From contig UCKU01000018.1 in NCBI GenBank assembly GCA_900473185.1, positions 62,001 through 126,000 of the forward strand: a DNA stretch of 64,000 nt, given 5' to 3'. The translations under genes and the position numbers were made by a program. Positions 1 to 7,777 of this stretch are shown piece by piece. Source of the stretch: Hyphomicrobiales bacterium. GTDB taxonomy: Bacteria; Pseudomonadota; Alphaproteobacteria; Rhizobiales; Rhizobiaceae. How positions within the stretch are numbered: position 1 is the first letter of the stretch; each line of letters opens with the position of its first letter. The notes beneath the pieces are model-generated. The model saw only the letters and a program-made list of their open reading frames with translations. It had not been told where the DNA came from and ran no database searches.

Positions 1-282
1 GCCAATCAGCGCAAAACAGGTAATTGCCAGCACCACCTGCACGGCAAGCAGAATGCCGCGCGACACCTGCAGAAAGGGATGTTTGGTGCGGGCGGTGGCG
101 GCGATGCCACCGCGCATTTTCGCGGCCAGAACCACAGTGAACAGGCCGAAGGCCCAATAGCGCACCATCGTCACGAAGATAGGCGAATAGGCTGAACCAA
201 GATGCTTGGAGATCGCGTCCTGCGCCGAAAAGATCGTCAGTGCCAGAAGCAGGAAGATATAGCCGTGAGTCTTGGATTTCAT
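1..282 (-). CDS. DMT/EamA-family inner-membrane transporter, N-terminal fragment
   Basis: The reverse strand opens with ATG at 282 and reads without a stop to the window edge, giving the first 94 residues. They hold a hydrophobic helix (about residues 7-24, with the SAQDAISKHL turn typical of this family), then a second around residues 36-52 and a third around 75-93. This is the start of an EamA-type drug/metabolite exporter of about 300 residues with ten helices. Substrate cannot be told. The gene runs away from the AsnC-ald pair, so no functional link is implied. The 3' two thirds lie outside the window. Confidence 0.75.
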   Translation of the reverse strand, partial: MKSKTHGYIFLLLALTIFSAQDAISKHLGSAYSPIFVTMVRYWAFGLFTVVLAAKMRGGIAATARTKHPFLQVSRGILLAVQVVLAITCFALIG

Positions 283-351
283 GTCTTGCCGTCAAAGCGG
301 AGACGCCCGCAACATCAAGCTAGGGCAGGATTCCAAGGGCTTTGCAAGGGC

Positions 352-813
352 TCAAAGGCCGACATTCGGCCTGTCGATGATTTCGCGCAGCGCAAAGCTC
401 GAATTGATCTTCACCACATGCGGCAGCGCCGAAAGCCAGTCTCGGTGGATACGCTCATAGTCTTCCAGATCACGGGCGGCGACGCGCAGGATATAGTCGT
501 ATTCACCGGACATCAGGTAGCAGACGAGCACGTTCGGACAGCGTTTCACTGCTGCCTCGAATTCCGACAGTGTCTTGGCGAACTGGCCGGACAGCGAGAT
601 GTGTACGATGGCGATCATCTTGTAATCGAGCGCCTTATGCGAAAGCCGCGCATGATAGCCGCCGATGACACCGCTCTTTTCGAGAATATCGAGCCGCCGC
701 GAACAGGCGGAAGGCGATAGTCCCACCTTGTCGGCGAGTTCCGCATTGGTGATGCGGGCATTGATCTGCAGCGCCCTTAGAATCGCAAGATCGATACTAT
801 CGAGGTCAGACAT
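352..813 (-). CDS. Lrp/AsnC-family transcriptional regulator, probable regulator of ald
   Basis: A 153-residue protein of the usual Lrp/AsnC length. Residues 1-60 form the winged helix-turn-helix (SIDLAILRALQ, then LADKVGLSPSACSRR as recognition region). The remainder is the RAM ligand-binding domain with the usual GEYDYILRV segment. I start at 813 (MSDLDSID) because the longer reading to 927 would add a basic, unfamily-like extension. It is divergent from alanine dehydrogenase with a 158-bp gap holding TTCGAA repeats. Lrp-type regulators divergent from ald commonly activate it in response to alanine; that role is inferred from position here. Confidence 0.9.
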   Translation of the reverse strand: MSDLDSIDLAILRALQINARITNAELADKVGLSPSACSRRLDILEKSGVIGGYHARLSHKALDYKMIAIVHISLSGQFAKTLSEFEAAVKRCPNVLVCYLMSGEYDYILRVAARDLEDYERIHRDWLSALPHVVKINSSFALREIIDRPNVGL

Positions 814-877
814 TCGAAGAACCTTCGAAAAGTGGGTAGTTGGCGCAATAATCTTCGAAACTTTGCTGAAACGCAAA
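813..877. promoter_or_regulatory. Candidate AsnC/Lrp operator cluster between regulator and ald
   Basis: The palindrome TTCGAA occurs three times, at 813-818, 824-829 and 854-859, the first two spaced 11 bp (one helical turn). It is followed by the inverted repeat TTTGC-N6-GCAAA at 862-877. Lrp-type octamers bind several phased sites, so this fits a divergent control region for the regulator and ald. Binding itself is inference. Confidence 0.4.
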
Positions 878-971
878 TCCTCTTTGCAAGGACATTTCGT
901 GGCCGTGGTGGTTGGATTTAGGAGCAAGAAAACGCTCCGCGAAACGCGGACATAAAATGAGAGGAACGCGA

Positions 972-2090
972 ATGCGTGTCGGCTGCCCGAAGGAAATCAA
1001 GAACCATGAATATCGCGTCGGTCTGACGCCGGCTTCGGTAAGAGAATATGTCGCCCACGGCCATGAGGTCTGGGTGGAGACGAAGGCGGGTGCCGGCATT
1101 GGTGCCGATGATGCCGCCTATGTGGCTGCTGGCGCGAAGATCGCCGCCTCCGCCAAGGATATCTTTGAAAAGTGCGACATGATCGTCAAGGTCAAGGAGC
1201 CCCAGCCCTCTGAATGGGCGCAGCTCCGCGACGGTCAGCTGCTTTACACATATCTGCATCTTGCGCCCGATCCGGAACAGACCAAGGGTCTGCTCGCCTC
1301 CGGCGTTACGGCAATCGCCTATGAGACCGTGACGGACGATCGCGGCGGCCTGCCGCTCCTAGCGCCGATGTCCGAAGTCGCTGGTCGTCTTTCGATCCAG
1401 GCCGGTGCCACCGCGCTGCAGAAGGCCAATGGCGGCCTCGGCATCCTGCTTGGCGGCGTGCCCGGCGTTCTCCCGGCCAAGGTTGCCATCATCGGTGGCG
1501 GCGTCGTCGGTCTGCATGCAGCCAAGATGGCCGCCGGTCTCGGCGCCGATGTCAGCATTCTCGACAAGTCGCTGCCGCGCCTGCGCCAGCTCGACGATAT
1601 CTTCAATGGCCGTATTCATACGCGCTATTCCAGCATTCAGGCCCTTGAAGAAGATGTTTTCTCGGCCGATCTTGTCATCGGCGCCGTGCTCATCCCCGGT
1701 GCTGCCGCGCCGAAGCTTGTCACCCGCGAAATGCTCTCTGGCATGAAGAAGGGCTCCGTCATCGTCGACGTCGCGATCGACCAGGGCGGCTGCTTCGAGA
1801 CCTCTCATGCAACGACTCATTCCGAGCCGACCTACGTCGTCGACGGCGTCGTGCATTATTGCGTCGCCAACATGCCGGGCGCCGTTCCTGTCACGTCTGC
1901 CCACGCGCTGAACAATGCGACACTCGTCCACGGCCTCGCACTCGCCGATCGCGGCCTGCGTGCCATCGCCGAAGACAAGCACCTGCGCAACGGCTTGAAC
2001 GTTCACAGGGGCCGCATCACCAACAAGCCGGTCGCTGACGCGCTTGGTTATGAAGCTGTCGCTCCGGAAAGCGCGCTGAACGTAGCGTAA
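972..2090 (+). CDS. ald: Alanine dehydrogenase
   Basis: NAD-dependent alanine dehydrogenase (L-alanine + NAD to pyruvate + ammonium), cytosolic, 372 residues, the normal family length. Landmarks numbered from this start match known enzymes: R15, K75 (in VKVKEP) and H96 bind or protonate substrate, GGGVVG at 175-180 is the NAD-binding loop, and D270 (VDVAIDQGG) is catalytic. ATG at 972 is preceded by GAGAGGAACGC and gives the canonical MRVGCPKEI start; upstream in-frame ATGs at 912 and 957 add non-conserved residues. Divergent from the AsnC-type regulator. A rho-independent terminator follows inside the convergent neighbour. Confidence 0.96.
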   Translation: MRVGCPKEIKNHEYRVGLTPASVREYVAHGHEVWVETKAGAGIGADDAAYVAAGAKIAASAKDIFEKCDMIVKVKEPQPSEWAQLRDGQLLYTYLHLAPDPEQTKGLLASGVTAIAYETVTDDRGGLPLLAPMSEVAGRLSIQAGATALQKANGGLGILLGGVPGVLPAKVAIIGGGVVGLHAAKMAAGLGADVSILDKSLPRLRQLDDIFNGRIHTRYSSIQALEEDVFSADLVIGAVLIPGAAAPKLVTREMLSGMKKGSVIVDVAIDQGGCFETSHATTHSEPTYVVDGVVHYCVANMPGAVPVTSAHALNNATLVHGLALADRGLRAIAEDKHLRNGLNVHRGRITNKPVADALGYEAVAPESALNVA

Positions 2091-2106
2091 ACCAGCTGAC
2101 TCTAGG

Positions 2107-2616
2107 TCAGATGGAGGCGCCGGTTTCCGCAAGGGCCGGCGCTTTTACTTTTTCGATCCGGCACTGATAGCAATTGTTGCGCGCGGAGCGCACATGCACA
2201 TAGGCGATGCTAGGCCGCGCAAGCAGTTCGGTCGCATAAGCAGGGATCTTCTCGATCGGCGTGACCGCACCGGTGCCATAGACGATCCTGTCATTCTCGC
2301 CATAGCCGCGCACAATGAAGTCGGGGCTTGTCGTCAGGACAGGAGGCAGAACTTCGTCGGCGCAATAGCGCTTGCAGGGCTGCTTGTGCAGGAAGATCGG
2401 GCCGGTCTCGGCATAGGGCTGCGGTTCCGGAAAGGGCCGATAGGCAAAGACGAGCAGTTCTTCTCCGGCGCTGATATTTCGCAGGCAGTGGCGGCAGGGA
2501 TGGCCCGGACCATCGGAGATCATCGTCTCAGGCAAGTGATCATAGGCGTCGCGACCGCCGCTCCAGAGCGCTTCTGCATCTGTTGTCGGCATGGCGGAAA
2601 ACTGAATGCTGATCAT
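2107..2616 (-). CDS. DUF1203 family protein
   Basis: A 169-residue cytosolic protein of unknown function. The family features are visible: CRHCLRNISAGEELL near residue 42 followed by a conserved PYAETGPIFLH segment and a C-terminal AYVHVRSARNNCYQCRIE. Cysteines and histidines are concentrated in the first half and could bind metal. Start at 2616 is fixed by a strong AAGGAGATTTGCC site directly upstream; the longer frame to 2673 lacks one. It is convergent with ald. Family membership is confident; no function should be assumed. Confidence 0.85.
   Translation of the reverse strand: MISIQFSAMPTTDAEALWSGGRDAYDHLPETMISDGPGHPCRHCLRNISAGEELLVFAYRPFPEPQPYAETGPIFLHKQPCKRYCADEVLPPVLTTSPDFIVRGYGENDRIVYGTGAVTPIEKIPAYATELLARPSIAYVHVRSARNNCYQCRIEKVKAPALAETGASI
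2117..2153 (+). terminator. Rho-independent terminator of ald
   Basis: Stem GCGCCGG (2117-2123) pairs with CCGGCGC (2136-2142), followed by TTTTACTTTTT. It lies inside the last codons of the convergent DUF1203 gene, so the same bases serve as coding sequence on one strand and terminator on the other. Confidence 0.75.
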
Positions 2617-2710
2617 GGCAAATCTCCTTGTGAGCTTTGCCATAGTGTCTGCGCTGACGCTCACCCAAGCCACCCGATTCTTGCTTCGAATAGCAGGCGT
2701 TCAAACGTGA

Positions 2711-3271
2711 TCAGCCTTTTCTGGCTATCTCCAGCAATTCCTTGTCGCTCAACGGCCTGACGATCCCGGTGCCGGTGGAGACGGGAGAGAAACCGAACAT
2801 CTGGTAGAGCTGCAATGCGCGCGGATGGTCGAGATTGTTGGTGGTCGTCGTGACCTTTGTCGGGTTCAGTGTCCAGATCGCGTAGAGCGCCTGGAGCAGG
2901 AACCATTTGCCGATGCCGAGGCCGAGCGCATGTTCGAAGAGCCCGAAATGGGAGAGCTCGATCGTATCCTCGTCCTCGCAGAGATATTCAAAAAAGCCGG
3001 CCGGCGCACCGTTGACGTAAAGTACGCTGATATTGTTGCGCTTGTCATGCAGCGCTGTCGCAAGCTCCTCGTCACTCATCCTTAGCCGGTCGACCCACTG
3101 CCAGCGCGCGCCAACCTGCCGGTAGAGGTAGCGATAGAAGGCCAGGGGAATCCCCGGCGCGCGCATGATTGCCGTCTGGATGTTGACGGGCACGGGCAGG
3201 CTTGCCTTCGGCGGCGCGACCATTTCCAGCCGCGTGATATGGGCCTTGAGCGAGGCGGGCGTCTTTCCCAT
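2711..3271 (-). CDS. GNAT-family N-acetyltransferase
   Basis: 186 residues with the GNAT fold. A beta-strand region precedes ELSHFGLFEHALGLGIGKWF, which is motif A with the acetyl-CoA pyrophosphate loop GLGIGK, and NLDHPRALQLYQMFGF is motif B. It acetylates an amine of unknown identity. The gene lies six bases downstream of the sulfurtransferase gene in the same direction, so the two are probably co-transcribed. Confidence 0.88.
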   Translation of the reverse strand: MGKTPASLKAHITRLEMVAPPKASLPVPVNIQTAIMRAPGIPLAFYRYLYRQVGARWQWVDRLRMSDEELATALHDKRNNISVLYVNGAPAGFFEYLCEDEDTIELSHFGLFEHALGLGIGKWFLLQALYAIWTLNPTKVTTTTNNLDHPRALQLYQMFGFSPVSTGTGIVRPLSDKELLEIARKG

Positions 3272-3276
3272 GGCTG

Positions 3277-4146
3277 TCAGGCTTTGACCGGTTCAGGCGG
3301 GCCGGTGACGACGGGCGTGTCCTCGCGGCTGCCCCATTCGCTCCAGGAGCCGTCATAGAGCTTGTTATCGGTATGGCCGAGCGATTCCAGCGCCAGAGTG
3401 ATGATCGCGGCGGTAATGCCCGATCCGCAGGAGGTGACGACCGGCTTGGAAAGGTCGATGCCGGCATCCTCGATCGTCTGCTTCAGTTCCGGCAGTGATT
3501 TGAAACGGCCCTGATTGGCGAAGACGCCTGATGGCAGGCTGCGTGCGCCTGGCATATGGCCGGAGCGCATGCCTGCGCGCGGTTCAGGCTCGGCGGCGGC
3601 GAAGCGGCCGGCGCTGCGGGCATCGGCGATCTGCAGAGCGCCACCCGCAACGATATCGCGCATCTGCTCAAGATGGACGACGCGGCTGGCATCGTAGTTC
3701 GTCTTGAAGGTCGCCGGGGCATGGTGCGGCACCTCGGTTTCGAGCGGTCGTCCTTCGGCTTTCCAGCCGTCCAATCCGCCATCGAGCACGAAGACGTTCT
3801 TTGCGCCCATCACTCGGAACAGCCACCAGACGCGCGGCGATGCGAACATGCCGATGCCGTCATAGACGACGATCCGGTCGTTCTCGCTGATGCCGAGCTT
3901 GCCGGCCTCCGCGGCGAAATAATCGGGCGAGGGGATCGTGTGCGGCAGGTTCGTGGAATGGTCGGCGATCTTGTCCTGATCGAATCGGATGGCGCCCGGA
4001 ATATGGCCGGCGGCATATTCCGCGTAGGCGTCACGCTTTTGCGCCGGAAGATAGAAGGATGCGTCGAGCACGCGCAGATCGGCTTTGCCAAGTTCAGCCT
4101 GCAGCCAGTCGGCCGAGACGACGAAACGGCTCTTGGTGTCGCTCAT
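3277..4146 (-). CDS. sseA: 3-mercaptopyruvate sulfurtransferase
   Basis: 289 residues with two rhodanese domains. The N-terminal inactive domain has AAGHIPGAIRFD near residue 45, and the C-terminal domain carries the active-site loop CGSGIT with catalytic Cys240. The CG(S/T)G(V/I) loop is the mercaptopyruvate type rather than the thiosulfate type. It moves sulfur from 3-mercaptopyruvate to an acceptor. Start at 4146 follows GGGGAGATCATC. It precedes the GNAT gene by six bases and lies beside AlaX and a cysteine-synthase-like gene on the same strand, suggesting a cysteine/sulfur-linked transcription unit. Confidence 0.93.
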   Translation of the reverse strand: MSDTKSRFVVSADWLQAELGKADLRVLDASFYLPAQKRDAYAEYAAGHIPGAIRFDQDKIADHSTNLPHTIPSPDYFAAEAGKLGISENDRIVVYDGIGMFASPRVWWLFRVMGAKNVFVLDGGLDGWKAEGRPLETEVPHHAPATFKTNYDASRVVHLEQMRDIVAGGALQIADARSAGRFAAAEPEPRAGMRSGHMPGARSLPSGVFANQGRFKSLPELKQTIEDAGIDLSKPVVTSCGSGITAAIITLALESLGHTDNKLYDGSWSEWGSREDTPVVTGPPEPVKA

Positions 4147-4190
4147 GATGATCTCCCCAAATATCAGGCCCAAATATCAGGCATCGTCTA

Positions 4191-4928
4191 TCAGGCTTCG
4201 TCGCCGGGCGTGCCGAAGCGAATGCGGAAGCGCCGGTTCTCTTTGCCCTTCTTCTCGATCTTGGCAATATGAATCTGGCCGACTTCCTGTGTTTCCGAAA
4301 CATGCGTGCCGCCACAGGGCTGGCTGTCAACAGCAGAATTCTCCCCGATGCAGACGAGGCTGACGCGGCCAAGGCCAACAGGAGGGCGCACATTCTTCGA
4401 TTTGACGATGCCGGGATTGGCGGCGAGCTCCTCATCCGTAATCCACTGAAGATAGACCGGATGGTTCTGATTGACGAGGTCCATCAGCTTGGCCGTCACC
4501 TCGTCCTTGTCGATCGTATCGGTCATGTCGAAGTCGACGCGGCTTTCGTCTTCGCCGACTGCTGCCCCCGTGATCGGATAGGAGCAGACGACCGACAGAA
4601 GATGGCAGGCGGTGTGCATGCGCATCAGTCTGTAGCGGCGCGGCCAGTCGATATGCAGCACCAGCTTCTCGTTGATCTGAGGCCGAGCCTGGCCTTCCAG
4701 CGGCACATGGATGACGATGTCCTTGGTCGCGCCGTGTTTTGCCTGGCCAAGCTCTATCTTGGAGCCGTCAGCTCGTTCGAAGAAGCCTGTATCGCCCGGC
4801 TGCCCGCCAGATGTCGCGTAAAAGCAGGTCTGGTCCAGCTCGACGCCCCCGTCCTCGTGAACGGCCGTGACGACCGCTTCGCATGTGGAAAGATAGAAGT
4901 CGTCACGGTAGAGGGCATTGACTGGCAT
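4191..4928 (-). CDS. Alanyl-tRNA editing protein, AlaX type
   Basis: 245 residues with both zinc-site motifs of the AlaRS editing domain, HTACH (H105, H109) and CGGTH (C205, H209), plus the YATSGGQPGDTG segment near residue 38 that marks AlaX-M/L types. It hydrolyses Ser- or Gly-mischarged tRNA-Ala in trans. It lacks the aminoacylation domain, so it is not an alaS fragment. The gene follows the cysteine-synthase-like gene by six bases on the same strand, and the two are likely one operon. Confidence 0.92.
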   Translation of the reverse strand: MPVNALYRDDFYLSTCEAVVTAVHEDGGVELDQTCFYATSGGQPGDTGFFERADGSKIELGQAKHGATKDIVIHVPLEGQARPQINEKLVLHIDWPRRYRLMRMHTACHLLSVVCSYPITGAAVGEDESRVDFDMTDTIDKDEVTAKLMDLVNQNHPVYLQWITDEELAANPGIVKSKNVRPPVGLGRVSLVCIGENSAVDSQPCGGTHVSETQEVGQIHIAKIEKKGKENRRFRIRFGTPGDEA

Positions 4929-4934
4929 GGAGGC

Positions 4935-5975
4935 TCACGCTGCGGGTTCGTAGGGTATCTTGATATCCGTCGAGCCGACCATCCATTGAGGAATGGGCAG
5001 GCCCTTGGATGAAAGGAAATCCGGATTGAAGAGCTTGGACTGATAGCGGTTGCCATAATCGCAGAGGATTGTCACGACCGTATGGCCGGGGCCGAGATCC
5101 CTTGCGAGGCGAACCGCACCGGCAATGTTGATCGCCGTGGAGCCGCCAAGGCAAAGCCCCTCATGTTCGACCAGATCGAAGAGGTAGGGGAGCGACTCGG
5201 CATCGGTGACGTGATAAGAGAAATCGGGCGTGAAGCCTTCCAGGTTGGCAGTGATGCGCCCCTGGCCGATACCTTCCGTGATCGACGATCCCTCCGACTT
5301 CAGCGCTCCGTTCGCGTAGAATTCGTAGAGCGCGGCACCCTCGGGATCGGCAATACCGATCTTGATGTCCTTGTTGAAGCCCCTGAGGCCTGCCGCGACA
5401 CCGGCAAGCGTGCCGCCCGAGCCGACCGAGCAGATGAAGCCGTCGACCTTGCCATCTGTATCCTTCCAGATCTCAGGTGCGGTGGTTTCGATATGGGCCT
5501 GGCGGTTGGCGACGTTGTCGAACTGGTTCGCCCAGATCGCGCCGTTCGGCTCGCTCTTGGCAAGCTGCTCGGCAAGGCGGCCGGAAACCTTCACATAATT
5601 GTTCGGGTTCTTGTAGGGGACGGCCGGAACTTCGACGAGCTCGGCGCCGAGCAGGCGCAGCGCATCCTTTTTTTCCTGGCTCTGGGTCTCCGGAATGACA
5701 ATCACGGTGCGATAGCCGAGCGCCTTGGCGACGACCGTCAGGCCGATCCCGGTATTGCCCGCCGTACCTTCGACGATGACGCCGCCGGGCTTGAGCAGTC
5801 CTTTCTTCTCGGCATCACGGATGATGTAGAGCGCCGCTCGGTCTTTCACCGACTGGCCGGGGTTTAGGAATTCGGCCTTGCCGAGAATGGTGCAGCCGGT
5901 CGCTTCGGAAACACCCTTGAGCTTGATGAGGGGCGTATTGCCGATAGCCTCGATTACGGAGGGGTGGAAGGTCAT
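4935..5975 (-). CDS. Cysteine synthase-like PLP enzyme (CysK/CBS fold)
   Basis: 346-residue fold-type II PLP enzyme. The Schiff-base lysine is K44 in QSVKDRAA, the substrate loop is EGTAGNTGIG, and the phosphate-binding SVGSGGTLAG follows at about residue 187. It most likely makes cysteine from O-acetylserine and sulfide. It is somewhat longer than CysK (about 310-325) and has the EGTAGNTG rather than EPTSGNTG loop, which is seen in a separate cysteine-synthase-A-like subgroup, so substrate assignment is less sure than fold. It heads the AlaX-sseA-GNAT strand. Confidence 0.85.
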   Translation of the reverse strand: MTFHPSVIEAIGNTPLIKLKGVSEATGCTILGKAEFLNPGQSVKDRAALYIIRDAEKKGLLKPGGVIVEGTAGNTGIGLTVVAKALGYRTVIVIPETQSQEKKDALRLLGAELVEVPAVPYKNPNNYVKVSGRLAEQLAKSEPNGAIWANQFDNVANRQAHIETTAPEIWKDTDGKVDGFICSVGSGGTLAGVAAGLRGFNKDIKIGIADPEGAALYEFYANGALKSEGSSITEGIGQGRITANLEGFTPDFSYHVTDAESLPYLFDLVEHEGLCLGGSTAINIAGAVRLARDLGPGHTVVTILCDYGNRYQSKLFNPDFLSSKGLPIPQWMVGSTDIKIPYEPAA

Positions 5976-6120
5976 GGAATCTGCCTCTTTTACGCATAGT
6001 TTAGGAACGGTCTTTTCCCTTCACAAGGCGGCGTTGGCAAGAAATCCTATTCCATGCCCTTTAAGCCCACGATAAAATTAGTCTTCTATTTCCAGCCTTT
6101 CGCTCAGCCCGGGCAAGTAG

Positions 6121-6150
6121 TGATCCGAAGATTGACTTTCGGCGTATGGA
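6121..6150 (+). promoter_or_regulatory. Candidate ECF-sigma promoter of the ChrR-like gene
   Basis: TGATCC at 6121-6126 is followed after exactly 18 bases by TATGGA at 6145. The spacing and -35 element match the Rhodobacter RpoE (ECF11) promoter pattern TGATCC-N18-TAA as I recall it, with T in place of the third -10 base. It stands just ahead of the GTG start at 6186. Together with the exact match before the photolyase it supports one stress regulon. This is pattern evidence only. Confidence 0.4.
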
Positions 6151-6185
6151 TGACGACAAAGCAAGCACGGGCGCAGGAACAAGGC

Positions 6186-6845
6186 GTGACCGAATCTGAC
6201 ATGGTTCACGAGCATATCGACACGATCGATGCATTGATGGCGCATTATGTTGCTGGCTCCCTTCCGGTGCCGGCCCGCGCACTCGTGGAATCTCATCTTG
6301 AAATGAAGCCGGACAATCGCGGCCTGGTGGTTGACCTCGAACGGCTGGCTGGAGAAGCTCTGGAGAGCACGCCATCAATCCCGATCAGCGACCGCGATGC
6401 GAAGCTTGCGGCAATCTTCGGCTCGAAGGCTCCTGCCGCCCCTCCAAAACTCCCTGCACGTCCCCACGGCGCTCTTTTCCCGCGCGCCCTGCGCAATCTC
6501 GTTGGTTTCGAAGCTGACGACGTGCCGTGGCGCAAGCGCCTTCCGGGCTTCAAGGAATATGCGACCGATATCGACGGCTGCGAGGTCAGCCTGATGTGGA
6601 TACGGCCGGGCCGCGCACTGCCTGCCCATACGCATGCGGGCATGGAACTGATCCTCATCCTCGATGGCGCTTTCCGCGACGAGCGCGGCCGTTTCGGGCC
6701 GGGGGATATCTCGGTTGCGGATGCCACCGTCGACCATCGCCCCGTCGCCGAGAAGGATCGGCCCTGCATCGCCTTCGCCGTTTCGGACGGCCCGATCAAG
6801 CTCACCGGCTCCTTCCGGCAGATCATCGGCGACCTCATCGGCTGA
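6186..6845 (+). CDS. ChrR-like cupin protein, anti-sigma factor homologue with altered zinc site
   Basis: 219 residues with the two-domain layout of ChrR, the zinc anti-sigma factor of the singlet-oxygen response. The N-terminal part has IDALMAHYVAGSLP as in ChrR, but where ChrR has His-X3-Cys-X2-Cys this protein has H37, K41 and N44, so the zinc-binding cysteines are absent. The C-terminal cupin keeps its metal ligands H148, H150, E154 and H184. I choose GTG at 6186 because AGGAAC lies seven bases upstream and a candidate promoter ends near 6150; ATGs at 6054 and 6150 lack ribosome sites. No sigma factor gene is adjacent. Confidence 0.75.
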   Translation: MTESDMVHEHIDTIDALMAHYVAGSLPVPARALVESHLEMKPDNRGLVVDLERLAGEALESTPSIPISDRDAKLAAIFGSKAPAAPPKLPARPHGALFPRALRNLVGFEADDVPWRKRLPGFKEYATDIDGCEVSLMWIRPGRALPAHTHAGMELILILDGAFRDERGRFGPGDISVADATVDHRPVAEKDRPCIAFAVSDGPIKLTGSFRQIIGDLIG

Positions 6846-6943
6846 AAGCAGCCACAATGCTGTGATAGAGCCATTGTCCCGGGAGAGATGAGGAGCTTCC
6901 GGGCCTGTGTTCGTGTTCAAATCGGCAGACCGGAGGAAGTGCC

Positions 6944-7777
6944 ATGCGTAATTTCATCGCCCGTCCAGAACATGGTATCGTCTGGATTTCCGGTGCAAGT
7001 TCAGGAATAGGCCGGGCGCTGGCGCTGAAGCTCGCAGGCGAGGGATACAGGGTCGCCGTCACTGCCCGCAATCACGAAAAACTGGTGGAATTGCAACTCG
7101 AGGCGGCTGGACTGTCAGGCAGCATCATCGTGCTCGATGGCGATGTGACCGATGCCGAAGACATGGAACATGTCATGGCCTCGATCGAATATGAGCACGG
7201 TGCACTCGCCATGGCGATCCTCTGTGCAGGCGTCTATCAGCCCGTCCACGGCGAGGATCTGAACCGAGCCGATTTCGAGAAGACTTTTGCCGTCAACCTG
7301 TCAGGCGTCGTCAATTGCCTGCTGCCGGCGATCCGACACATGAAGGCGAAAGGGCAGGGGCAGATTGCCATCGTTTCCTCTGTGACGGGCTACACGGGAT
7401 TGCCGACCAGCGCCGCTTATGGCGCGACCAAGGCTGCCCTGATCAACATGGCCGAAAGCCTGAAATTCGATCTCGACAAGATCGGCATCCGCATCCAGCT
7501 CATCAATCCGGGCTTCGTCGATACGCCGGCAACGCGCAAGAATGCCTTTCCCATGCCGGCACTGGTTTCGCCCGAGACGGCGGCAGAGCGCATTGCGGCA
7601 GGCCTCAAATCGCAGGCTTTCGAGATCACTTTCCCGAAGCGCTTCACCTATGTGCTGAAGTTCCTGCGGATCTTGCCTTATGGTCTCTATTTCGCACTGG
7701 TGAACCGCTTCACCGGTTGGGGCGAGCGGCCTGCCAACTCCAGTCACCGTCCGGTGACGCCGCATCCGGCCGAGTGA
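6944..7777 (+). CDS. Short-chain dehydrogenase/reductase
   Basis: 277-residue classical SDR. SGASSGIG at 16-23 binds the cofactor, NLSG at about 118 is structural, and Ser146 with Y159-X3-K163 form the active site. A basic residue (R42) after the second strand favours NADPH. The C-terminal third (FPKRFTYVLKFLRILPYGLYF) is hydrophobic and could touch the membrane, as in lipid-modifying SDRs. It lies between the ChrR-like gene and the convergent fatty-acid methyltransferase, and similar SDR genes sit in the Rhodobacter RpoE regulon. Substrate is unknown; a lipid is a reasonable guess. Confidence 0.85.
   Translation: MRNFIARPEHGIVWISGASSGIGRALALKLAGEGYRVAVTARNHEKLVELQLEAAGLSGSIIVLDGDVTDAEDMEHVMASIEYEHGALAMAILCAGVYQPVHGEDLNRADFEKTFAVNLSGVVNCLLPAIRHMKAKGQGQIAIVSSVTGYTGLPTSAAYGATKAALINMAESLKFDLDKIGIRIQLINPGFVDTPATRKNAFPMPALVSPETAAERIAAGLKSQAFEITFPKRFTYVLKFLRILPYGLYFALVNRFTGWGERPANSSHRPVTPHPAE

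Noticed and set aside
1359..2132. 257-codon reverse frame across ald
   Set aside because: It is the complement of a clear alanine dehydrogenase and shows no family resemblance; long antisense frames are expected in high-GC DNA.
4191..4928. Truncated alanyl-tRNA synthetase
   Set aside because: Complete AlaX length and both editing motifs are present with its own start; it is a free-standing editing protein.
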